From assembly GCA_045597845.1 (NCBI GenBank), contig JAZLKZ010000006.1, forward strand, positions 1 through 22,693: DNA of 22,693 nucleotides. Direction: 5' to 3'. The notes beneath the pieces were generated by a model that ran no database searches, was not told the DNA's origin, and worked only from the letters and a program-made list of their open reading frames with translations. Of this stretch, positions 1 through 7,800 are shown in pieces; positions within the stretch are counted from its first letter, which is position 1; each line of letters opens with the position of its first letter. Origin of the DNA: Colimorpha sp045597845 (GTDB taxonomy: Bacteria; Bacteroidota; Bacteroidia; Bacteroidales; P3). A program made the position numbers and the translations under genes.

Positions 1-399
1 GCAATGCACCGGCATGATGGCTGTCGTACGGGAAGTAATTGCCGCTTCAATCCTATCAGGATCCAAACCGCAATTGCTCGGGTCTATGTCAACGAAAACA
101 GGTTTGATGCCATTCCACCAAAGTGCATGGGTCGTTGCCACAAAACTATAAGGTGTAGTAATCACCTCACCTGTGATGTGCAAAGCTTGCAAAGCCGTAA
201 TCAACGGAAGTGTACCATTGGTGAATAGGCTGATATACGGCACGCCCATATACTCCGCCAAAGCCTTTTCCAGCTGCTGATGAAACCGACCATTGTTGGT
301 AATCCACTTGCTGCTCCAAATCTGCTGCAACATTTCGTTAAACTCATCAAGATCGGGAAGCAATGGCGACGTGACCGTTATTTTACCATTAGTATTCAT
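1..399 (-). CDS. DegT/DnrJ/EryC1-family sugar aminotransferase, N-terminal part
   Basis: The first 133 codons of a PLP-dependent nucleotide-sugar aminotransferase are present; the rest lies beyond the left edge. Family members convert a keto nucleotide sugar into an amino sugar for surface glycans, in the cytoplasm. The visible N-terminal part fits the fold: a WITNNG segment near residue 38, LFTNGTLPL (family PLP-phosphate region) and then TTPYSFVATTHALWW followed by KPVFVDID. The catalytic lysine falls outside the window, so activity cannot be judged. The ATG overlaps the stop codon of the upstream ATPase gene as ATGA, which points to translational coupling in the polysaccharide operon. The exact sugar substrate cannot be assigned. 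Confidence 0.9.
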   Translation of the reverse strand, partial: MNTNGKITVTSPLLPDLDEFNEMLQQIWSSKWITNNGRFHQQLEKALAEYMGVPYISLFTNGTLPLITALQALHITGEVITTPYSFVATTHALWWNGIKPVFVDIDPSNCGLDPDRIEAAITSRTTAIMPVHC

Positions 400-1682
400 T
401 TCAATTTTCTTTCTTCAAAATCAAATTTTGGCGTCACATCACCCGGTTCTTTGCCCATATAGCCGCCATTGGTTACCTGACGATTTGCTATTGAGAAAGA
501 AATCAAATCACTTTCACTAACAAAACATTCAATGTTATTGACTTGCTTGAAAGCCATAAAGTCAATTGCGTAGTTTCCCCAATTCAGGAAATTGGCCGGA
601 ATGCGGCAAATTTGCTCATATTCCCCTGCTTCATGGTGCTTATCATAACATCTGTCAAAACCACTAAAGGAAAAAATCTTATTGCCTTGTTCATTCTTCA
701 TGTGCAAGGTAATCCAAAACTTATCCATGGGTGATGTTAAACGGTATCGCATTACCAATTCCAATCCATGGTCCATGCGCATCACATCGGCATAATTGCC
801 ATCTTTACGTCGAATTCCGATTTCAAGCAATTCAAAACCGCCTTTTTTTATCTCGGGGACACTCCACGTTTTATAATTATCTACATCGTTGTCGCCGCGT
901 AAATAATGTGTTACAATCGTATCTACGTCACCATCATCCACCAGCATTCCATTTTGGAGTATCACACCACGGTTGCACAATGCTTTAATGCTCGTCATAT
1001 TATGGCTCACAAACAAAACCGTTCTTCCTTCACCCTTGCTCACGTCCTGCATCTTGCCGATGGCTTTCTTCTGGAATTCGGCATCGCCAACGGCGAGCAC
1101 TTCATCAACCACAAGGATTTCCGGATCCAAGTGAGCGGCAACGGCAAAGCCCAAACGCACCATCATACCCGAAGAATAACGCTTCACAGGCGTATCGATA
1201 TAACGCTCGCAACCGGAGAAATTTACAATTTCGTCAAGTTTTCTCGCAATTTCTTGTTTGCTCATTCCAAGAATGGCCCCGTTGAGGTAGATGTTCTCTC
1301 TCCCAGTCATTTCTGGATGGAACCCTGTCCCAACTTCCAACAAGGAACCAATACGTCCTTTGGCTCGAATCGTCCCTGTAGTTGGCCCTGTGACCCTAGA
1401 TAGGATTTTTAAGAGCGTGCTTTTCCCCGCACCGTTCTTGCCAATGATGCCGACCACATCGCCTTGTTCGACCTTGAAATCAATGTTTTTCAAAGCCCAG
1501 ACATATTCGCTTTCACCTTTCGACGTGCGATCGTTTGTTTCTCCGACCTTGAGAAAAGGATCTTCCTTGCGAAGGATATTCATAGTCCACCAACGCTGGA
1601 AATCAGCTCTTATGGTTCCTCCAGATACAACACCAAGGCGGTATTGCTTTGATATATTGTTAAATTCAATTGCTGTTGCCAT
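396..1682 (-). CDS. Wzt-type polysaccharide ABC exporter, ATP-binding subunit
   Basis: This 428-residue protein is the predicted ATPase of an ABC-2 exporter that moves undecaprenyl-linked O-antigen-like glycan across the inner membrane. Walker A is GKNGAGKS (about residues 81-88), the signature is the divergent YSSGM (about 169-173) usual for this subfamily, Walker B is ILVVDE (D193, E194) and the H-loop is SHN (H227). Residues after about 265 form a C-terminal extension ending in GGYMGKEPGDVTPKF, like Wzt glycan-binding domains, which recognise the chain end in characterised systems. I chose the ATG at 1682 because the only start further upstream is a TTG two codons earlier. It lies 41 bases after the permease gene and overlaps the aminotransferase start by 4 bases. 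Confidence 0.93.
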   Translation of the reverse strand: MATAIEFNNISKQYRLGVVSGGTIRADFQRWWTMNILRKEDPFLKVGETNDRTSKGESEYVWALKNIDFKVEQGDVVGIIGKNGAGKSTLLKILSRVTGPTTGTIRAKGRIGSLLEVGTGFHPEMTGRENIYLNGAILGMSKQEIARKLDEIVNFSGCERYIDTPVKRYSSGMMVRLGFAVAAHLDPEILVVDEVLAVGDAEFQKKAIGKMQDVSKGEGRTVLFVSHNMTSIKALCNRGVILQNGMLVDDGDVDTIVTHYLRGDNDVDNYKTWSVPEIKKGGFELLEIGIRRKDGNYADVMRMDHGLELVMRYRLTSPMDKFWITLHMKNEQGNKIFSFSGFDRCYDKHHEAGEYEQICRIPANFLNWGNYAIDFMAFKQVNNIECFVSESDLISFSIANRQVTNGGYMGKEPGDVTPKFDFEERKLK

Positions 1683-1723
1683 AATCAATCACAAATGATA
1701 TTTTGAGTGAATGAATCGTTTTT

Positions 1724-2629
1724 TTATACCGTGTCCATAAAACTTTTCTGTACTCGATTGAAGACCAAGATGCCTACGGCGAGCAAGACCATCATGAAAG
1801 CAAAACTATAGCCCATCCAGCCCCAACCGATGAAGTCGCCAGCTCCCAATGCTGCGTGTTTGAATGTTTCAATGATTGGAGTGACGGGATTGATGCACAT
1901 GACGTCATAGACGTTGAATCCCATAAAAACCTTTCCTTTAACTTGGCTTAATGGATATACGATGGGAGTGGCATACATCCACAAGGAAACAAAGAATGAA
2001 AACAAAATCTGAAGATCGCGATACTTGGTGGTCATCGAAGATATAAGGATGCCAAAACCTAATCCCAATCCAGCCATCATAATGATAAGTAATGGGAGCA
2101 AAAGGAGATACCAGTTGGGTGCGGCTGCCGTCCCGACAAAGGCGTAAATGATATAGACTACAACAAATAGCGCAAACTGAATGCCAAATCTTACAAGGTT
2201 GCTAATGACATTCTCGATGGGAACAATTAAGCGAGGGAAATAGACCTTGCCAAAGATGCCGGCATTTGCCACAAATGTATTTGAGGTTTTAGTGAGGCAA
2301 TCGGAGAAATATTGCCACATACAAACACCTCCAAGGTAGAATAGCGGTTGAGGAATGCCATCTGTGGGAATCCCTGCAATACCACCAAACACCACCATGT
2401 ACATGATTACGGTAAATGTCGGTTGGATAATCCACCATAAAGGGCCCAGCACGGTCTGCTTATAACTTGTTGTGATATCTCTCTTGACAAATAACATCAA
2501 GAGGTCTCGATAGCGCCAGATTTCGTCTAAATCAACCGCAAATAGTTTGTCTTTTGGCTTGATGACAGTGGTCCATTCTTCGTTTTTGTTCTGAATGGCT
2601 TGCTGAGAGTCGTTTGTTTCTGCTTGCAT
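1724..2629 (-). CDS. Wzm-type polysaccharide ABC exporter, permease subunit
   Basis: This 301-residue membrane protein is the predicted transmembrane half of the ABC-2 glycan exporter and should pair with the downstream ATPase. The N-terminus has an amphipathic stretch and the family motif ending KRDITTSYKQTVLGPLWWII (about residues 49-68). Six hydrophobic segments follow, including TVIMYMVVFGG, FGIQFALFVVVYIIYAFV, LLLLPLLIIMMAGLGLGFGI and a last helix near 275-293. The sequence FSFFVSLWMYATPIVYP is characteristic of Wzm/TagG permeases. It starts 26 bases after the sugar transferase gene. Length is somewhat above the usual 260-280 because of a polar N-terminal tail of about 30 residues. Confidence 0.93.
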   Translation of the reverse strand: MQAETNDSQQAIQNKNEEWTTVIKPKDKLFAVDLDEIWRYRDLLMLFVKRDITTSYKQTVLGPLWWIIQPTFTVIMYMVVFGGIAGIPTDGIPQPLFYLGGVCMWQYFSDCLTKTSNTFVANAGIFGKVYFPRLIVPIENVISNLVRFGIQFALFVVVYIIYAFVGTAAAPNWYLLLLPLLIIMMAGLGLGFGILISSMTTKYRDLQILFSFFVSLWMYATPIVYPLSQVKGKVFMGFNVYDVMCINPVTPIIETFKHAALGAGDFIGWGWMGYSFAFMMVLLAVGILVFNRVQKSFMDTV

Positions 2630-2655
2630 TGGATGGAATTTTCGATGGAAGATGT

Positions 2656-3846
2656 TTAGTGTGACCGTTTGTGGCGGAAGATGATGTTTGCGATGATTCC
2701 CCAGAAATAACGCCAGTCGGTACGGAAGGGATGCTTGAGGTATGCTTCCAAATAGCGGCGTTCACTTTCTTGAACATCGTCGATGTTTTTGGGCGTTTTT
2801 GCGTCGTAGTAGAATGGGGGCAGCAGCCCTGGCTTTGTCTTGATGCGCAGTTGTTGCATCTCTGGGCTGTAAAGACTGAAATAATGCTGCGAGAGAGGCC
2901 GTACTCCTACAAGTTTCATTTCGCCTTTCAGAAGGTTTACAATCATGGGCAGTTCGTCCAGCCAGATGGGACGCATAAGTCTTCCCCAGAAATTTACGCG
3001 GTAGTCGTTGGCGAATTTGCTGCTGCTGTCCAGCTTGTTGTAGGTGTAGATGTAGGGCTGCAAGTATTCGCTGTAGGAGTACATTGTGCGGAACTTGTAC
3101 ACTCCGATTTTTTTGCCGTTTTTGCCGATTCTGTTCAACTTGATGATGGGTGAACCCGAAGGAACGGTGTTGGTGATGGGCTCTTTGATTTTGCGACAGA
3201 AAACGAAAAACTCGTTGTTGTGCGAGCCTTCGTCGATGACCTCAAATCCGGCGCGATAGAGTCGTCCCAAAATCTCCACACGATTGAAAACGCGTTTCTT
3301 GCCTTTTGTGAAGTAAAAATATATCTTTTTCGTGAGTCTTAATTTTGGGAAAACTCTGTGCCAAATGTAGTCGAACGCAAAAACAATGGAACCGATCACC
3401 TTAGGGTATTTCTGGCGGATGATTTCTCGCTGCATTGCGGAGGTGAGGCTGTGACAATAGAGATAACCTCCCGGTTGCATGTTCTCGTTCACGTTTGCGA
3501 GAAAACGGTCGACTTCGTATGTGGTGTGAAGTGGCCTTTGGAGAACAACGAGTTTGTAGGGCTCTTGACCTTCTTCTCTGTGGATGACTTTGCATTCCGC
3601 ATTTGTGAGGCCAACAACGTAGGTTGATGGCGACAATTCGTTGCGGTGGATTCGTAACCATTTCAATACGACTTTGATGGTGGCACGACGTGTGGCAACA
3701 AATAGCTTTTGCGTGTCAAGGTCTTCGATGTCTTCGGCCTGAATGTGCGCGCCTAAAGGTTTGGCGTTCTGCGAATCGTTTAATTCATAGAAGTCGTCTT
3801 GCCCGTTGGAAAACTCGTACTGTAATGGAAATAATGGTTTTTTCAA
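2656..3846 (-). CDS. Polyprenyl-phosphate sugar-1-phosphate transferase domain protein with methyltransferase-like N-terminus
   Basis: The C-terminal half (about residues 230-396) is a bacterial sugar transferase domain. It has RIGKNGK, YKFRTM (250-255), the catalytic Asp-Glu pair in LDELP (D297, E298), LVGVRPLS and KTKPGL. Such enzymes place the first sugar phosphate on undecaprenyl phosphate. The usual N-terminal re-entrant membrane helix before the QxRxGKNG segment is missing. Residues about 50-220 instead resemble the later half of a class I methyltransferase fold (NMQPGGYLYC, then AGFEVID and NNEFFVFCRKI), with no glycine-rich SAM loop visible. The start is TTG, sharing TTGA with the antiterminator stop: a stop codon lies two codons upstream and the next in-frame ATG is only at residue 123. 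Similar architectures seem to occur in Bacteroidota, but that is from memory. Confidence 0.85.
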   Translation of the reverse strand: MKKPLFPLQYEFSNGQDDFYELNDSQNAKPLGAHIQAEDIEDLDTQKLFVATRRATIKVVLKWLRIHRNELSPSTYVVGLTNAECKVIHREEGQEPYKLVVLQRPLHTTYEVDRFLANVNENMQPGGYLYCHSLTSAMQREIIRQKYPKVIGSIVFAFDYIWHRVFPKLRLTKKIYFYFTKGKKRVFNRVEILGRLYRAGFEVIDEGSHNNEFFVFCRKIKEPITNTVPSGSPIIKLNRIGKNGKKIGVYKFRTMYSYSEYLQPYIYTYNKLDSSSKFANDYRVNFWGRLMRPIWLDELPMIVNLLKGEMKLVGVRPLSQHYFSLYSPEMQQLRIKTKPGLLPPFYYDAKTPKNIDDVQESERRYLEAYLKHPFRTDWRYFWGIIANIIFRHKRSH

Positions 3847-4334
3847 TTCTCAATTATTTCTAATAAGTCGGGATGAATGTAGGTCGTTGCAATGGCTACC
3901 ACGCCGTGGATGGAAACGACCAGCCGTCTGTCTTTCTTGATGCGTTTGATGTGTCCTTCAGCTCCTTTGAACGGTCCGTCTTTTACCCGAACTCGGTTGC
4001 CGATGTGGTATTCAAGGCGGTCGTCTCCTAAAAAGAGTAATCCTTTGGAACCTGCCGTGGCCACGAAGATGAACATTTCCATCTCACGGTCGGGAATGGG
4101 GGTTGGCTTTTTGGAACCTTTGTCTTTGTAGAACCAAAGGCTTCGGTATTGCGTTTCTTGTAATTCAGTGATGTAGGATTCAGATTCTCGAACAAATGCC
4201 AAAGAAGAAATGACGGAGGAGGGTATGAAGTAGCGAACATTGTCGGTTTTGAACAGCGATTCCAGTGGAGCTGTCTTGTTTTGGAACACTTTTATCGCAT
4301 ACCATTTTTTTGTTTCACCTTGTTGTGAGTCCAT
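3843..4334 (-). CDS. UpxY-like NusG-family transcription antiterminator
   Basis: This 163-residue NusG paralogue is the first gene of the polysaccharide operon. The NGN domain starts with KKWYAIKVFQNK (residues 9-20) and runs to about 95. A KOW motif lies at about 111-142 (IGNRVRVKDGPFKGAEGHI). Bacteroides UpxY proteins sit in this position and stop premature termination within the 5' leader of their own capsule operon. By position and family this protein should do the same, probably acting on the 165-base leader just upstream. It is distinguished from housekeeping NusG by its context and divergent NGN sequence. The ATG at 4334 gives a normal N-terminus and its stop overlaps the next start by 4 bases. 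Confidence 0.9.
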   Translation of the reverse strand: MDSQQGETKKWYAIKVFQNKTAPLESLFKTDNVRYFIPSSVISSLAFVRESESYITELQETQYRSLWFYKDKGSKKPTPIPDREMEMFIFVATAGSKGLLFLGDDRLEYHIGNRVRVKDGPFKGAEGHIKRIKKDRRLVVSIHGVVAIATTYIHPDLLEIIEN

Positions 4335-4421
4335 TTTGTCGTGTGTTAAGTTGTGGTAGTTTTAGTATTTTGGGCATTATCTTCCCTCCCTCGCTATGAG
4401 TGTCGAGAGTGGTCGGAACTT

Positions 4422-4438
4422 TTGGTAAATGGCACCAA
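4422..4438 (-). other. Small hairpin in the antiterminator-operon leader
   Basis: TTGGT and ACCAA form a 5-bp stem around a 7-base loop in the predicted leader RNA, about 90 bases before the upxY-like start. It is a candidate part of the site recognised by the antiterminator: RfaH-type NusG paralogues recognise a short exposed hairpin loop in the non-template strand, and UpxY needs the 5' leader. The stem is short and could arise by chance. Confidence 0.3.
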
Positions 4439-4505
4439 GGTGAGCAAATCCTCCTATCCAAGAGCATTGAAGCTGTTCCGTTAGGCGTTGTACCTAAAAT
4501 TTTTG

Positions 4506-4513
4506 CAAAGATA
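4506..4513 (-). promoter_or_regulatory. Candidate -7 promoter element for the polysaccharide operon
   Basis: Read on the minus strand this is TATCTTTG, an exact match to the Bacteroidota -7 consensus TAnnTTTG. No clear TTTG -33 box lies 18-23 bases upstream, so the promoter may be weak or activator-dependent. It would give a leader of about 165 bases before the upxY-like gene. Confidence 0.45.
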
Positions 4514-4634
4514 CTAAAAAAAACGAATTAAGTGATTTTTATATTAAAAATTATTATTCAAAAATTCCCTTTTCAAAATGTTGAAAAAGTGTGTATTGTT
4601 GGAATGTTATAAAATGTAAAAATATGTCGTTTGT

Positions 4635-4709
4635 GGAATGATTTGTAGGTGATTGTAACTGGCAATGTGCTGTTTTTCATTCTTGAGTGAAGAATGAAAA
4701 AGTCATTCC
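4635..4709. repeat. Inverted-repeat cluster of GAATGA/TCATTC half-sites
   Basis: A perfect 12-bp stem (4673-4684 with 4690-4701) surrounds a 5-base loop, GAGTG. An outer pair GGAATGA (4635-4641) and TCATTCC (4703-4709) encloses it. The right half can also pair differently: GAATGA (4692-4697) with TCATTC (4703-4708). Neither strand has a T-tract directly after the stem, since the arms end in A and begin in T, so it is not a standard terminator. It lies about 150 bases upstream of dnaE in the divergent region and may be an operator or an RNA switch. Confidence 0.7.
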
Positions 4710-4859
4710 GTGTTGTTGATTAATATAACTGTCTTATTGTCGTAAGGTAATGGAAATTGTCAATAAATATTCTGATTTTCGTGTGCTGAAATTGTTCTAT
4801 AAGCGAAAAATTATGTGTAATTTTACAAATTCAAATGCAACCTTTCAAAGCTGTTCAGT

Positions 4860-7800
4860 ATGGTAAATTTCACGCACTTACACGTCCACTCGCACTATTC
4901 GATTCTCGACGGAATGTCGAAGGTACCCGATTTAATCAAGAAATGCAAGAAGAACGGAATGTATGCCATGGCATTGACGGATCATGGTAACATGTACGGA
5001 ATCAAGGATTTGGTGGATACCGTGAAGAAGGAAAACGGCAAGGTGAAGGATGCTATTGCTGAGGCTGAATTGGTGCTGAAAAATGATGGTGCATTGCCTG
5101 AAGAAAAGCAAAAGGCAGAGGCGGATATTGAGAGTCTGAAAGGTCAGATATTTAAACCGATTATTGGTATTGAGGCCTACTGTGGACATACATCGAGGCG
5201 CAACAAAGACTCGCGTGGCTGGCATTTGATTCTGTTGGCGAAAAACAAGACTGGCTATTTGAATCTCTGCAAGTTGAGTTCTATCGCTTTTACGGAGGGT
5301 TACTACTACAACCCTCGTATTGACCATGAACTGCTCGAACAATACCACGAAGGCGTGATCTGCGCCAGCGCTTGCCTGGGTGGCGAAATTCCTCAGAAAA
5401 TCATGCGTGGCGATTTGAAGGGCGCCGAGGAAAGCGTGGTATGGTTCAAAAATCTTTTCGGAGATGATTATTATCTTGAGCTACAGCGTCATAAAACCGA
5501 CAAGCCTAATGCGGCCACGGATACTTTCGAGCGTCAAGAGGAGGTTAATAAGGTGCTGTTGGAGTTTTCCAAGAAGTATAACATCAAGGTTATTGCCACC
5601 AACGACGTGCATTTTGTCGAGGAAGAGCACGGCGAAGCGCACGACAGGCTTATCTGCTTGAGTACAGGAAAGGACGTTGCGGACGCCACGCGTATGCACT
5701 ACACCAAGCAAGAGTGGCTGAAGTCGCCCGATGAGATGCTTGCAGCATTCCCTGATATTCCTGAAGCCTTGGAGAATACACAAGAGATTGTCGATAAAGT
5801 TGAGGTGTATTCGATTGATAGTGATCCTATTATGCCGGTATTTCCTATCCCGGAGTCTTTTGGCGACGAAAACGAGTATCGTAGTCGCATTACCGAGCAG
5901 GAATTGTTTGACGAGTTTACGCGCAACGAGAAGGGTGAAGTGGTGCTGAGCCAGGAAAAGGCAGAGGCGAAAATCAAGAAGCTTGGTGGTTACAACAAAT
6001 TGTATCGTATCAAGTTCGAGGCGGATTATCTGGCCAAGCTGACTTGGGATGGCGCACATATGCGATATGGCGAAGAATTGTCCGACGAGGTCAAGGAACG
6101 TGTTACTTTTGAATTGCATACGATCAAGACGATGGGCTTCCCGGGCTATTTCTTGATTGTGCAGGATTATATTCGAGCCGCACGAGAGGAATTGGGCGTG
6201 AGCGTCGGTCCTGGCCGTGGCTCCGCGGCGGGTAGTGTCGTGGCATATTGTTTGAGAATCACGGATATCGACCCATTAAAATACGACTTGCTGTTTGAAC
6301 GTTTCCTGAATCCGGATAGAATCTCGTTGCCTGATATTGATGTGGACTTCGACGACGCTGGCCGTGGCAAGGTTTTGGATTGGATTACCCAAAAATATGG
6401 CAAGGAAAAGGTCGCCCATATCATCACCTACGGCACCATGGCTACGAAATCGGCTTTGGCGGACGTGGGCCGTGTGGAAAAGGTTCCTCTTTCGACGGTC
6501 AACATGTTGAAGGGGCTCATTCCAGAAAAGAGCTTCCCTGAAAGTGTCAAAGACGAGAAAGGCAAGGCTCCCAAAGTCAATTTGAAAAACTGCTACAAAT
6601 ACGTCCCCGAGCTGAAGGAAATAATGGAGAGCGACGCTCCCGAGGACCGTATCTTGCAGCCCATGCTTACCTATGCCGAAGAATTGGAGGACACCAACCG
6701 TCAGGTCGGCATTCACGCATGCGGCGTGATTATAGGCGCGGATGATTTGACCAAATTTGCCCCAGTGTGTACTATTAAAGATAAGGACACGGGTCAGGAT
6801 GTGTTGGTTACGCAGTACGATGGACATGTTGTCGAGACCGTTGGTCTGATCAAGATGGACTTTCTGGGTCTCAAGAACTTGACTATCATCAAAGACGCGC
6901 TGCGAAGTGTGAAAAAACGAACAGGCGAAGAGGTAGATATCGACCATATTCCTATTGATGACGAGAAAACTTATCAACTTTTCTCGGAAGGAAGCACGAT
7001 TGGAACATTCCAGTTTGAGTCGCCGGGAATGCAGAAACATCTGCGTGAGCTGAAACCAGGCGTTTTTGAGGATCTCATCGCAATGAATGCTCTTTACCGT
7101 CCGGGTCCTATGGATTACATCCCCGATTTTATCGATAGAAAGTTGGGAAGGAAACCCATTGAGTATGACATTCCTTGCATGGAAACCTATCTGAAGGACA
7201 CTTACGGCATTACGGTCTATCAGGAGCAAGTGATGTTACTGTCTCGCCAGTTGGCGGGATTTACGCGTGGACAGAGCGATACGCTTCGTAAAGCAATGGG
7301 AAAGAAACAGATAGAAAAGATGAACGAGTTGGAGGTTCTTTTCTATGAAGGAGGTGAGAAAAATGGTCATCCCCATGAAATCTTGCACAAGATTTGGGAG
7401 GATTGGAAGAAATTCGCCTCCTATGCTTTCAACAAATCTCACGCAACCTGCTATTCCTGGGTGGCATATCAGACGGCTTACCTCAAGGCTCATTACCCTG
7501 CGGATTACATGGCGGCAGTGCTTACGAGCGGACAGACGGATATTACGAGAACGACTCAGTTGATGGCGGAATGCAAACGTATGGGAATATCGGTGTTGCC
7601 TCCTTCCGTAAATGAGTCGGAAATGAATTTTTCTGTCAATATGCAGGAACAGATCCATTTCGGCTTGCAGGCCATCTCGGGAATGGGTGAAGCTGCGTCG
7701 CGATGTGTTATTGAGGAACGAGAGAAAAACGGTTCTTATAAAGATATTTTTGATTTCCTTGAACGCGTGGATTTGCGTACGGTGAATCGCAAGAATGTGG

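Larger units (their letters stand above)
4335..4859. other. Divergent intergenic region between the polysaccharide operon and dnaE
   Basis: This 525-base stretch has no credible gene. The left third (4335-4500) is of mixed composition and would be the 5' leader of the minus-strand operon. From about 4500 to 4859 it is very AT-rich. It contains a -7 element for the minus strand, an inverted-repeat cluster at 4635-4709, and no full match to TTTG/TAnnTTTG for dnaE. The best plus-strand -7 candidate is TAATTTTA at 4818-4825, with one mismatch. Confidence 0.85.

Noticed and set aside
906..1403. A 165-codon plus-strand open frame over the Wzt-type ATPase gene.
   Set aside because: The minus strand encodes all ABC ATPase motifs over this stretch; the plus frame has no coherent product.
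4315..4467. A 50-codon minus-strand open frame starting in the operon leader and ending inside the antiterminator gene, which could be a leader peptide.
   Set aside because: It has tandem AGG and several other codons rare in the neighbouring genes, no recognisable product, and overlaps the real gene out of frame. A leader peptide is possible but not supported.
4500..4859. AT-rich region next to dnaE considered as a replication origin.
   Set aside because: No cluster of DnaA boxes (TTATNCACA) was seen, and no dnaA, dnaN or gidA gene is nearby. Low GC alone fits a divergent promoter region.
6276..7229. A 317-codon open frame antisense to the dnaE catalytic core.
   Set aside because: It lies wholly over conserved dnaE motifs and shows no family resemblance.
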